Part shown: positions 31,201 to 43,844 of the stretch, piece after piece
Position numbering within the stretch: the first letter of the stretch is position 1
How the letters are laid out: the number at the start of each line of letters is the position of its first letter
Assembly (NCBI GenBank): GCA_037974665.1
Contig: CM075770.1
Location: 7,204,501 to 7,268,500, forward strand
From: Ehretia macrophylla
Lineage: Eukaryota; Streptophyta; Magnoliopsida; Boraginales; Ehretiaceae
DNA: 64,000 bases
Reading direction: 5' to 3'
Translations under genes and position numbers: made by a program
Notes under the pieces: generated by a model
Seen by the model: the letters and a program-made list of their open reading frames with translations, nothing else
Databases searched by the model: none
What the model was told of the DNA's origin: nothing

Positions 31201-34200
31201 TCCTTCTCTCATTCGTCTCAGTCTTTACCCATAGGAGAAAGAGGGTCACTTCTATGGCCAAAGATCACATGCCAATCATCCCCCTGTCATTACAACCCAA
31301 TCTGCTCAACTATCAACTACCTCCTTGCTTACTCATATTGAATCAGTCTATATCTTTAGATCTTCCAAGTAAGCTTCACTACAATAGGACTTTCCCCTTA
31401 GATGCATGTTCGCCTAACTTCACCCCAGTTGAAGACCCTACATTTTCTTCATTCTCCCATAGGGCTTTTTCTAATTTGATATTGGGATTTCCCCTGGGAT
31501 TCGACCTCATTGTTGTCAGCCTAGTAAGAAGGGCATTCACGGGCAGCTTTCGAGAAGGAATAAGCGGTCTTAGGCCTTGCTTTCAGTTTTTATGACTCTG
31601 AGTTGGATTTCCTGTCAGACTAGAAGCAAGTCTAGTGAAGTCACCTCAGGATTCAATTCGTGTTGAGTTTGAGTGAACACCCAATGAAATGGATTTTGGA
31701 AAGAATAGCAGGCAAAGTAAAATCCTTGCTACAATTTTCGAGTAACATTTTGTATTCCTTAAGGTCACAGGCGAAGCTGACTTCCTATGGTAGCCCCTAG
31801 GCTATGTGAGCAGCAGTATCTATTTTACTTTCAAAGAGACTTTTCTCAATTTAATAGTTTGAGTCAAGTATTCTCTGAGACCGAGAAGAGGAAGCAGGGA
31901 AATTGGTAGCTATTCTCTCGTAGCGACTCCGAACGAATGCTTAGTTTGACCAAGAATTGCTATTGCCTAAGGCAAACAGACGCTTAAGGAAAGGCACCAT
32001 CCAAACTGTCAAAAGTTGTCCAATTCAAATTGCTAACATGCTAAGCCTTCTACTCCTACTAGGCGAAATGGCACGCCCCCTACCTAGGTAAAGCAATTGA
32101 CTTGCTGCCAGCCTTTTTATATGCAACTCTTTCTCTTTTGAAAGAGCTGACTTTTAATGGCACGAGCTTGTGAAGTCCCACAGTAGATATTCCTCAAATA
32201 GCTGATTCGATACCATCCATACAAGCAACGGATTCTATCCCCTGACTTGATTCATCGAAGATTAACGGGTGTAATCGCAAAAATGCTTTTGGCGGGTCAG
32301 ACGTCTAATGCCGTGAGTCGAATTAGTCCTAGGAGCACAATATAAGAGTAAGTAAAAGCCAATTAACATTATCTTTCTCGCTGGGAAAAGAGCTTATTAC
32401 ATTACATCTATGCCAAGCTTAGGAAAGCCAGTAATTCCTTCAATAGCAATGGATTAAGTACATCAATTCCTTGCCAATGGCTCGCTTTAAAAGAAAGAAC
32501 TCTTCTTTACACAATTGTCAGTCATATTCAATCTTGAAAGACCTCCATCATTTCTTCCCTGTTCCCGCCTTAGGAACACTCACTTCCGTCGATGAGACAC
32601 TCACTGAGGCAACAATCCCATAAAGCAAGGGGTTCAATCTGCATGTGTTAAATACCCCGCATTTAAGAGAAGCTAGCATCCGATTCCATGCTTCCCTATG
32701 CTATCGAATTGCGGATGATGTCGATGCATATGGACGATCTCTTGCCGCTGTTGGAGAAGGAGCTGGGATCTTATCAGCTTTGAAGGTTGGAAGAGGTTAA
32801 TCAGTAGCGGAATCAGCCCTGAAAACAATAAAGTAGACCAATCGATTTGGATTACAGATTTTTTCCATTGAGAATCGATCTTAACCTAGCTAATTGCAAA
32901 TAAAATGACTTATCTATTCCCATAAGGCTTTTTCAAAAGTCAAAGAAAGGAAATGAGTAGATAGATTGGCTCCCTCCAACTAGAATGGATAAATGCACCT
33001 TGGTTATTTTGGATAACTGATCACTTCCTAGGTTACAGTTGTAGTGGTAGCCAAGTCCAACCGGCTAGCCAATAGTTGGAATAGAGTATGCTATGATAAA
33101 AGAACCTTCTTAACTTTTAGGAAACTATCTCGTTTGCCTTTGCTTACACTTCAGACCTAAAAAGATTCTCTTTTCTTTAGTGTCATGACTATTGGCCATG
33201 GTCGATAGAAGATATTAAATTACTAATTACTAAACAAAAAAAATATTTGAATTATCACTGGCTCGAAATGCATGTATACAAAAAGCTTGTTGGGTTAGGA
33301 AAGGGAGCACTAGTAAGAAGAGGCCCTTAGAAAGCTTAACTTATTAGAGCAAGGAGATTGGTAGAAGTAAGAGTCCTACTACTCTTATCTATGGTATAAC
33401 TTTTCAAACTCTTATCCAAGATATCCTTGGGAGGCCTGCTATCTATGGTATCCTCGGTAGGACGATTAATGGTTCTTACCTAGCTATTGCCCTATTTTGA
33501 TCCTATTCGATCGTATAGAATGCTACTATATACCCTAGCTATTCCGCCCTACCAAAGCCCTCTCGGGCAAGGGGATGGACAGACAACAACCCCTGAGGGA
33601 AAAGCATAAGCATAAGCACTTAGACTAGATGTCCTCGGATATACGACCAACTGTACTAGTAAACTACCTTGGCTAGTGTTGGTGTATCGGTTCTAGCAAA
33701 ATCAGAAAAAGTTTGAATGAATCTTCCATGACACCCCCTTGCTACTAGCTCCTAGCTCGTGGGTACCGCTCATTTCATTGTTGGAAGTTTAGGTTCTTTA
33801 TCTTCCATGGTTATTAGTTATTTTGGAGACTCCACCAGTTATAGTAGCCATTCCTTAATTAATAGTAGTTGGGAAGGTTTCCACCCGATGGAGTTGAGAA
33901 GACTTGGCTAAAAGTAGGCAAGGTTTTCCATGTTGGTTCCCATGATATACCCTGTAGTAATGGTATATGGGAAACCCAGGGCATATACTGATTGAATAAG
34001 GTTGGTAGTGCCGACCGCAATCAGGCACAGATTGGTCTAATTGACATAGACCTATTTTTAGGAGAATTTAGCATGAATAAAAACCTGCACCTGACTCCCT
34101 CAACCGAAAGGAAATGCTAGTCATATGTCAGTATCCCGAAATCTTCTATGTTGTCACGAGCAGTTTAGATTCTGTCACAACGGATTTTTCCTCGTATGGG

Positions 34201-36646
34201 TCTAAGCTCTCGAAAGTGCCCTTCCTTACCTTGCTTTCAGGAGAGATCCGGCGCAGCTTCTTTGTGAAATCACAGGACTTCTTCAAAGTTGAGGTTCTAA
34301 AGCTGATAACCAATCTAGGACTCTTTCTGTCAAAGTATCAACAACGAAAGGGGAATTTCCTTGTCTAATACAAAGGAAGCTTAGCTGCTCTACTTTCGAC
34401 ATGCAAAAATGAAAACATTTAGCTGGTTCAAAAGAATAAATAAGTGAAGGTGATTGATAAAGCAATCAGACTCACAAGTGCAAAAAACAAGTTGTATTGC
34501 TAAAGGCAAGCAGCTTCATACCAAAAAAGGGTATGTACTTCAGGGATTCCCTCTGGAAACTTTATTAAAGTGCCTCTGGTAGGAAGGTCTTTGTCTACAG
34601 CCTCTTCGACTTTAACTTTGACCTTTTCTCTAGGGCTGGTAGAAGTTCTCAGCTCTTTTTTCCGCCCTTTTCCTACTCGTACTCTTGGTATTCCCACCTA
34701 GCCATATTTCTCATTTCCTCAGCGCCTTTCGCCATCTCTACTTCTGACTCTTGGAAGGAACTGCTATCCAATTTAGGAACTTGGGATCTTGTACCCTTAG
34801 CCACTTTGCAGGTGGCTTCACTATCCTCGTCCAAAGAGCCTCAACTCAAAGCAACCTTTCTTGCTCATTTCGCCACTTTCTTTCATTGTCTTCGTTCGGA
34901 TCTTCTTAAGAGTTGCTAAGTATAGGGCTGTGTGATTGGGCTTAAGAAAGGGAAGGACCTGCTATTCAATAGTGATTAACTAGCTGCTCACTTGAACAAC
35001 CAAACAACTTTTCTTTCAAATCAAAAGTAGCCATGAGTAGAGTTAGCCAATTCTATTTCTATTCATTACGGGCATAAGTTATTCAATCGGCTTCTTTTAT
35101 AAGAAGTTGTCTCCAGTTAGCCAGCCAATAGGAGCTCGTTCATGACTCTCAAGAATCAGTCAATCTTGCCACACTTCCTCCAAGGAGGGGAGGGCATAGG
35201 AAAACTACTACACCACCATTGTTCGAGCTTATATCGCTCCTTACCTTCACTAATATCTCCCCAACCATTGGTTTATCCTGCGATTTCTCTGTACTGAACC
35301 TGGCTAAAGGATTTGTTTTCCAATGTATTGGTTGACAAAGCAGTTTACCTAAAGGGCTGTTGACATGAGAAAAATGAAGATTTTTCTTTTTCTTCTTATA
35401 GCATTAGGACAGGATACTACCAAGGTCATGATAACAGTATTATAGTTCCCCTAAGACGCATACCTATGAAGTGGATCAGTTCAGAAAGAGAGTGAGAATG
35501 CTTGGCTAAGTTGTGATGTTATCTCACTGAAATGTATTGAATGCCACTAATTCTACTATCAGCTTGCTTCTCCTAATGCGAACACCAATCTGAAGGTCGT
35601 TTACGCGCTTAACTTGTATTGGCAACGTTGGCCTATCTATATCCAACGTGAGAGACCAATTTCCTTAGTTAGAAGGAAGGAATTCTCGAGACATAGCTTT
35701 CTAATTCGAAATCCCTACTATTACCTAGTGACCTAGTCACTACTCTTTCTGACAATTGCTCAGCTTCCTAGGTGTCTTGTGAAGTTGTTACCCGGAAAGA
35801 CCAATGTCAATGGTTGACTTAGAAATGAAAGGTGGAAAGTCTTGTAAAGGAAGCACATACGCTATTCTCTTAAAAGAGCCGGTAAATGCCCATTCCTGGA
35901 CCATCCAATTCATATTCCTCATGCTAGAAGGAAGACCTTTATGTACCATATTCCATCCCCTTCTGGAAGTCATTCAGATTGGCCAACCCTTTCCTCAGTC
36001 ACTTTAGCACGGTTTCTGCCCGCTTAGGACAAGGGTGATTCTTAAGACAGCGACTGCCACAGCATTAGATTAGCCCAAAAGATTATCCTCAATCCCAGAA
36101 ATGCGAGTCAAAGAGCAAGTTCCATAAAGAGAAAGAGGTGTCGTCACTGTAATGTAATAAAAGTTCAAATTGGAATGATCAGCTTAAGTTGAAACCTTTC
36201 GTTCACCAATACTGGTAGAGTAGGAAAAAGTGGCAATGCCTAATGGAATGGATACGCATGCGAGCTTGGTTGCCAAGTATAGTATTGATAGCAATCTCGT
36301 CCCTTTCGTCTAAAAAAGAATAGGTTAAAACAACAATTTTCCCCTTACTACGTTGGAACTCTTGAGTTCAAGCTTGAAGAAGTTCAGTGCGACAAGAGCT
36401 TACACTGGTCAAAGGTTGCCGGCCCTGCAAGGTACTATTGAAATTCTCTTTGATCCCGTCGCCTTATCGCTCCTATTCGCAAATTTCTTTCTGAAAGAGC
36501 AAAGTAGAGTTCCACCCTTCTTCATTCAATCAGATCAGATCTGTGACGAGATGGATAATATAAGTCGAGTTTCGCCAGACAATTGCATCCCTCTCCTGAG
36601 ATAATTACTCCCCCTTGGCCTAGCCTAACTGTAACGGTTCTATAGC
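31201..36646. other. Organelle-like gene-free tract, piece 2
   Basis: About 5.4 kb without a recognisable gene, LTR motif or simple repeat. Open frames up to 113 codons occur (31254-31595, 34114-34368, 36353-36604) but none resembles a family I know. Short phrases recur in modified form, for example agggcattcacgggcagctt near 31527 and gggcatttaccggctctttt on the other strand near 35880. Such shuffled short similarities, cttct/gaaag runs and balanced base use are what plant mitochondrial intergenic DNA looks like. I infer a nuclear insertion of mitochondrial DNA with moderate confidence only. Confidence 0.42.
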
Positions 36647-36651
36647 CTCTA
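36647..36651. repeat. Target-site duplication of element D (left)
   Basis: ctcta, identical to 46138-46142. Confidence 0.92.
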
Positions 36652-37075
36652 TGTCGCGCCCCAACCCGACACACGGACGGAGTCTCCCCTGTACCGTCGA
36701 CATTCCGAAACCCTACATTCAATATAATATTCAAGAGCCCACAACATTCATTTGAGACAAGCCAACATTCTTTTAGAAAACATACATCTTTTCATTAACA
36801 ACTTTGCAACCCAAAAATGATATGCATACTACACAATTATTTGTGCCACTAAACAATTAACCATTAGCATGCATTTCCTTACTAGTCACAGGAGTATATA
36901 TTTACAACATTACAACCTTTAATTCTTTACAACATAAGACCATCTAGGCCTCAAAATAGATACTACATACAAGGCTACAAGCCTCAAAATAATTCCACAA
37001 CCAAGCATTAAACACATCAAGCATGGCTCGCACAAAAGTCTGGCAACCAACCACCAGCAAAGCAAAGAAGTGCTA

Positions 37076-37140
37076 TCACGGAAACACCTCCACCTGTTCC
37101 TCCTCCTCAATTACCTCAAGAGGGTCTGCTTCAACTACTC
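37076..37140 (-). other. Acidic second-exon frame, element D (3' LTR)
   Basis: After TTTTTACAG on the minus strand, phase as elsewhere, 20 codons to TGA: VVEADPLEVIEEEEQVEVFP. It is base-for-base the same in the 5' LTR (44295-44359), although the surrounding LTR has differences. The codon before the donor in this phase is TAA, so exon 1 cannot extend it in D. Confidence 0.45.
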
Positions 37141-37166
37141 CTGTAAAAATATAGTATAGAGAGGAA

Positions 37167-37186
37167 TGAGCAAAAACTATTGCTCA
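37167..37186 (-). other. LTR acceptor-proximal hairpin, element D 3' LTR
   Basis: Sense arms TGAGCAA / TTGCTCA, seven perfect pairs, six-base loop. In the other LTR (44386-44405) three changes leave TAAGCAA / TTGCCCA, with two mismatches, so that copy has decayed. Confidence 0.6.
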
Positions 37187-38909
37187 GCGAGGGCAATTGG
37201 TCTCAAGGACGGAGATGAGAGGAGTATGCAATGCAATTAGTCAAGCAATTCATACAAATATCATATAGATAAACAATTAAAGCCACCAACAAACAAAATG
37301 AACACTTAAGCTATAAACACTCATTCAAAGGATACGATACTCTTTTCACGAGCAACTTTCAAACACGAATTTGATGACGACGCGCCGACTCAAACAACCT
37401 TATAACACCAGTTTTGAATACCCTGGAAGTATCCATCAATCTACGACCCAAATCTCCCTGGGAGGCAACCCAAGCGAGAAAAGGGAATAGCAGTGGAGCT
37501 AGAGCAACCAACACTGGCAACCCGAGGCTACCCAGAGAGGCCCATCACTCACGCGTGGGACACTATGCAATGCAAGACTCGATACAAGGCGATAAACGAG
37601 CAATAAAGCCACACGTGGGAGAATAACAAAGTAGGTTACTCTCGCACGCAATAGCAACAGTTGATAAGCATTTCAATCAAAATCAATTCAAACAAGTATA
37701 TCAAGCAACCCTAAGCATTCTATAGGCATAATATCAAGAAAACAAGCAAAATCACAAATCGGCCCCAACTATCAAAACACTACCATTTCCAAACGAGCCA
37801 CGAGTTCTGGAAACCGACTTCGCCAATCCTCCTAGGTCACCATAAGGCACGTCTAAAGACCCCGAAACCCTACCTAACCCTAGAATTCATGCAAAGTCCT
37901 GATTTTCCCCTTTGCTCGTTTGAACTACAACTATATCAACCAAACACCCAACCAACGCCATAATCGCACCAAAAGTGCTTCCATGGCCTCCCGAAATAAT
38001 GCCAACACGCAAAATGAGAAAACGCCAAACTCGACCTAAACGACCCCGACTTTCACCAAGGCTTAATTCTCATTTTTTCTGTTATGCAACCCAAACAAAC
38101 CATGTATTTAGGCATTCTAGCACACCTAGCACAATTCTACATCAACGGACAGCATAACAGAGAAACTTCATCGTTTCAAGGGTTTACTATTTACAAAACA
38201 CTATTCAACAACTAATTTAAATTGCAATCTCAACATTTAACCGCAGAAAATGTTAAAAAGCTATAAATACACGTTCTACAATTGCCAAGGAACATTCTAG
38301 AAGCATCAAAATGCTTTAAACAACAATCTACGGATAAAATCTAAAAATCACAAAGTTGATACACTTGACATTTAAATGCGCAAATAACATGCTTCCCTCA
38401 CCTTAGGTACTCCTAGTCGCTAGGAAAACAACGCTAGTTGCCTCGGAAACCACCCCGCACGAGCTCACGCGAAGATTGAACGATTGGAAGTTGAAAGGTT
38501 TTTTTTTCTCTTTGAAGCTCACGGCCTGCTCACTATTTGTTTCAGCTTCTATTTTTTTTATTTTGTTTTGTTTTAAGCTTATTAAGTGATGACTTGGTCA
38601 AATGGTCAAAGCACTAGGTCAAACAACTTAAAACTTTGGTCAATTAGACTATTTTTGTGCACTTTGAAGCCATTTTAACTAAGGAAAAATTGATTATAGC
38701 TAGCAACAATTAAAATATACAATTTAAGTCATCTAAATACTAGTTTCACTATTTACTGAGGACTAGAAACCGTTCTCTAGCTATCGCTCCCTAAATGCAA
38801 TGCACGTTGCGACAACAAGGAAGTAACAATTAATTCTCAAAGAATTAAGGAAATAGAATTTTCAAAATAATAAACAAGAAATTTTCACATTCTGGGCTCG
38901 GGTATTACA

Positions 38910-38945
38910 CCCTCTCCCCCTTAAAACAATTGCGCCCACGCAATT
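38910..38945 (-). other. Polypurine tract and hairpin, element D
   Basis: In sense AATTGCG-TGGG-CGCAATT (38928-38945, seven perfect pairs, loop different from C) then GTTTTAAGGGGGAGAGGG. Here the hairpin lies within the last codons of pol (the frame ends at TAA 38921-38923). Confidence 0.7.
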
Positions 38946-41900
38946 CTTACCTGGTCAACAAACAACTCCGGATACTGATCCCGAACCTGGTCCTCTCTTT
39001 CCCAAGTTGCTTCCTCAAACCCATGATGATTTCACATAACCTTTACTAACGGAATACTCTTTCTGCGAAGCTCCTGAACTTTCCGATCCACAATTCGAAT
39101 CAGTTTCTCTTCATAAGACAACTTTTCTTCAATCTGCAAAGGCTCTGGTTCAAGTACATGTGAAGGATCTGGATGGTATTTCTTTAATATAGACACGTGG
39201 AAAACATCGTGTAGTCTCGACAAGCTCGGAGGCAAAGCTAACCGATAAGCCAGAGGACCTACCTTTTCGGTGACCTCATACGGACCCACATACCTAGGAT
39301 TAAGTTTCCCGCTCTTACCGTGCCGAATCAATCCCTTCCGAGGGAAAATCTTAAGAAACACCCAATCTCTCAAATCAAACTAAAGATCCCGACGGTGCTT
39401 ATCCGCATAACTCTTCTGACGACTCTGATCTGTAAGCATACGCTGGCGAATAAGGTGAACATTATCTACCATCTTAATCATCTCAGGTAACACAGTCGGA
39501 TCAACTGTTCTCATCTTTCCAACCTCTTCCTAATACAATGGGGATCTGTATTTCTGACCATACAACGCCTCGTAGGGAGCCATACCTATAGTAGATTGAT
39601 AACTATTATTGTAGGCGAACTCCGCTAAAGGCAAAAACTTCTCCCAATTCTTCCCAAAGTCTAGCACACATGCTCGAAGCATGTCTTCCAAGATCCTGAT
39701 AGTTCTCTCAGACTGGCCATCAGTTTGTGGATGATATGCAGTGTTGAAGCTCAACTTAGTTGCCATGGCCTCTTGCAATTTCTGCCAAAAACGAGATCTG
39801 AATCTGGGATCCCTATCTGACACTATACTCTGTGGCACACCATGCAATTTCACAATATTAGCAACATAAAGCTCAGCTAGCTTATCAAGGCTATCCTGTT
39901 TGTTCACGGGAATAAAATGTGTAACTTTAGTCAAGCGGTCCACAACAACCCAAACAGAATCACATCCTCTCGGATATCTAGGAAGATCGGTCACAAGGTC
40001 CATTGTTATATGTACCCACTTCCATTGCGGAATCGACAACGACTGTAGAAGTCCGGTTAGCCTCTGATGCTCAACTTTAACCCTCTGACAAGTCAAACAT
40101 CTAGATACATACCCAGCAATCTCCCTCTTCATATTGTTCCACCAGAAGTGTTGTTTCAAATCTCTATACATTTTAGTACTGCCCGGGTGAATCGTATACC
40201 TCGAATTATATGCCTCAGACAGAATCTCATTCTTCAAAGTTGGATCACCAGGAACACATACTCTGTCCCTGAACCTGAAGATACTATCTGCATGTAATTT
40301 AAACTCTGACTTTCCCCTTTTTGACTTTTCTTGGATCTTCAAGATGTGAGGATCAGTCTTCTGAGCCTCTCTGATCTGTGCTAGCAACCCTGACTGAATC
40401 TGTAAGCTAGCAAATCAAATCCCTACCTCAGTAACTTCCAGCTTCCATGAACAAATTTCTTCCAAAGTCTCCCAATCCTTGATAATTAAACTTGCAACAG
40501 TAGCCTTTCGGCTCAAAGCATCACCAACAACATTTGGCTTACCTGACATGTAGTTAATAGAACAATTGTAGCCACTTAATAGCTCTAGCCATCTCCGCTG
40601 CCTCATATTCAAATCCTTTTGTGAAAATAAATATTTAAGACTCTTGTGGTTAGTAAAAATTTCAAATTTGCTACCCCACAAGTAGTGACGCCACTTCTTC
40701 AAAGCAAACACAACTGCAGCTAACTCAAGATCATGTGTAGGGTAATTGACTTCATATGGTTTCAACTTCCTAGAAGCATAAGCAATCACCTTACCATTCT
40801 GCATTAAAACACAGCCCAAACCTTCTTTAGATGCATCACTGTAGACAACGAAGTTCTCTGTTCCCTCAGGTAAAGCTAGTATAGGAGCTGTAGTTAGTTT
40901 CTTCTTCAATTCTTGGAAACTACATTCACATTTGGCATCCCAGTTGTAAGTAACTTTCTTCCGAGTCAACTGGCTTAAAGGTCCAGAAATTTTGGAAAAG
41001 TCTTTAACAAATCTCCGGTAGTAACCTGCCAAACCAAGAAAACTCCGAATCTCTGACACCGTCTCAGGTCTCTTCCAAGATGAAACAACTTTAATATTAG
41101 CTGGGTCCACTGAAATTCCTTGATCTGAAATGATATGACCTAGAAAAGATATCTGATTCAACCAGAACTCGCACTTGCTGAATTTAGCAAAAAGCTTGTT
41201 TTCCTGCAAAGTCTGAAGCACAATCTTCAAGTGTTGCTCATGCTCAGCCTCGTTCTTCGAATACATTAAAATGTCGTCAATAAAGATTACGACAAACTGA
41301 TCAAGATAAGGTCAAAAAACCCTCCGCATCAAGTCCATGAATGTGGCTGGTGCATTCGTCAAACCAAACAGCAACACAACAAATTCATAGTTGCCATATC
41401 TAGTCCTGAATGCCGTCTTTGGTATATTGTCACTCCGAATTCTAAGTTGATAGTAACCCTGCCTCAAGTCAAATTTGGAATAAACACTCGCACCCTGCTA
41501 CTGGTCAAACAATTCTTCAATCAACGGCAAGGGGTATTTGTTCTTAATCGTGACTTGATTAAGTCCCCTGTAATCAATACATAACCGTAGCGTGCCGTCT
41601 TTCTTTCTCACAAACAACACATGCGTACCCCACGGCGAAGAACTAGGTTTTATAAACCCTTTCTCAAGCAAGTTCTGAAGCTGAATTTTTAACTCTTGAA
41701 GTTCAGCCGATGCCATTCTATAAGGACTCCTAAAAATTGGTGCAGTGCCTAGCACAAGATCAATCACGAACTCAATCTCCCTATCTGGCGGTAAACCCGG
41801 TAATTCCTCGGGAAATACACCAGGGAAGTCTCTAACAATCGGAACCTCATTCAAACTCAACTTATCAGTAGGCTGATTGATCAAATAAGCTAAGTAAGCT

Positions 41901-43531
41901 TCACAACCCCTATTCAACAACTTAGAAGTCTTGATCGCTGATAAAAGAGGAATTCGGGCAGCCCTGCAATTCCCAACAATCTCCAGTACCGGTAGGTCAG
42001 GAACCTGAAGATAAACAATCTTTGTTCTACAATCCAACTGAGCATAGTACTTCCCCAACCAGTCTATTCCCAAAATGATTTCAAAGTCACGGAATGGCAA
42101 TATAATTAAATCAGCAGGAAATTTACGGTTCTCAATGCATATATCACAAGATTTGCAAATAGACTCAGTAACAAATTTTGCACCCAAAGGCGTACTAACT
42201 TCAACTTCATAAAGCAGTTTATCAATGCAAACATTCACAGATCGTGCACATGCAGGAGTTATAAACGAATTTGTAGCTCCGGGATCAATCAAAACTTCAA
42301 CTGGCTGAGTGTTGAGAAGAAAGGTACCTTCCACTATAGCTGTAGTATCGGGTAGCTCCTTTGCATCCAGTGCAAAGACCCTAGCCTGTACCCTCTGTGC
42401 TGGACTTGCACCTGTAGCCCTATTTTGCACACCTTGGCCTCTAGTACAGCCCTGAACATTCCTATACTTAGGGCAATCTCTCACCCTATGGCCATCACTC
42501 CCACAACCTGTGCATTTACCACTCTTCCTCCAGCAATTAGCCTGAACGTGCCCCGATCGATTACAAAAGTTATACTGCTGATTTTGCCTTACAACAGTGT
42601 TTCCCGTAGGTGCGGGGGCTTTGGCAGTAGTAGGAACTGTAGCTCCCTGCTGGGGTCTAGTCACAGCTGGCCTCCCCTGAATCTGATGCTGAGGCTGATA
42701 CGGACGTTGCTGAGGAACCGGCGCAGAAGTCTGATACTGCCTCGGCTGACTCTGGCCCAAATACTGCTTCTTACTCAGCTGACTGCTCTCAGCTAACATC
42801 TCAGCCTTCCGTTTCTCAAACTTCGAGGCTGCCTGAAATGCCTCGGGAAAAGTAGTGTAAGTCTGCCCAGTCAAATGCAACTGTATGTCCATTCTCAGCC
42901 CACGAACAAACCTATGAATCATCCTCCTAGCTGGCCGTACCAGCTCAAGCATATACCTCGACAGGCTAACAAACCTAGCCTCATACTGTGCAACAGTCAT
43001 GTTTCCCTGCTTCAGGGCCACAAACTCGTCTTCCCGCCTTTCCCTAGCCATCTCGGGAATATACTTATCCCGAAACTCACTCACAAAATCATCCCATAAA
43101 TGCGGAACATCCTCACAGTCCCACCTCAATTTGACAGTGTTCCACCACTGCTCTGCGTCGCCCTCAAACAGGAATGCCGCACAATCCATTCTTGCCTCGT
43201 CAGTGTACCTCAAAGCAGTGAAAATTTTCTCAACACGGTTAATCCATCTCTCGGCTGCCTCATCATCCGGCTCTCCAAAGAACTTACCCAGCTCGTGCCT
43301 CAGGAATTTCTCTAACTGGTTATTCTCAGCCCTATACCCCTGTCCACCAGGATTAGCTTGATTTCCCTGGGGATTATTATTCTTGTCCTGCCTCTGCTCA
43401 TGCAGTACCTGGGTAATCCGGTCAACTGCAGTAGTCATAGTAGCCATAAACTGTTCAGGCAACGGTTGCTGACCTTGTTTTGCGGCCTCTTCATCTGCCC
43501 CTTGACCTTGAATACCACGACGTGGCGGCAT
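38921..43531 (-). pseudogene. gag-pol polyprotein of element D (six internal stops)
   Basis: One uninterrupted reading frame of 1,537 codons from ATG ([11 protein letters not shown]) to TAA, with no indel but six stops: 41498-41500, 41312-41314, 40415-40417, 39530-39532, 39380-39382 and 39032-39034 (several are Trp or Arg codons changed by one G-to-A or C-to-T step). Domains in order: gag core ([19 protein letters not shown], then AEQWWNTV); two knuckles, the first with Cys to Tyr ([14 protein letters not shown]), the second intact; protease with DPGA in place of D-S/T-GA; RT with FIDD; RNase H with TNHKSL in place of TDHKSL; integrase with H-H-CLTC, D (ITMD), D (VSDRD) and E (QSERT) present; chromodomain-like end (IVDRKVQELRRKSIPLVKVM, EEATWERED). 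Even without stops, three catalytic or binding residues are changed. Many frames read on the other strand here are shadows. Confidence 0.95.
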
Positions 43532-43824
43532 AGTAACAACTCACAATAGCTGGCAACATTTAAAAGCAATTTATAGACATAAATATAACACATAAGATTA
43601 GATAACACTCAAGTCAATAACAATCAAACATTCTAACACGCAATTCACATAACACAAGATTGACATGCCAAACTAATTCACTTTAACCACATAAGTACTC
43701 TAAGTTCACCAAGTCTTGCCATAACATTTTCTTTCCACTTAACAATTATGCAATACCATTCTAGCATTTTGGACCTTTACCCCACAGATCGAGAAACATA
43801 TCCCGGCTCATGCAAGACTATCAT

Positions 43825-43836
43825 GCTCTGATACCA
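43825..43836 (-). other. Primer-binding site, element D
   Basis: The minus strand reads TGGTATCAGAGC, eight bases inside the 5' LTR, farther than the 2-6 bases of the other families. Confidence 0.9.
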
Positions 43837-43844
43837 CCTAAAGA

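Larger units (their letters stand above)
36652..38909 (-). repeat. Element D 3' LTR
   Basis: 2,258 bases. Lacks about 25-30 bases near its outer end that the other LTR has (gaccccgaaaagccaagccc at 43859-43878). Holds hairpin 37167-37186, acidic frame 37076-37140 and a putative intron 37141-38401 (minus strand CCTAAG|GTGAGGG to TTTTTACAG|). Confidence 0.93.

Noticed and set aside
42425-43549. Plus-strand open frames of 60-120 codons across the gag of element D
   Set aside because: Shadows of the minus-strand polyprotein, which has clear domain motifs.
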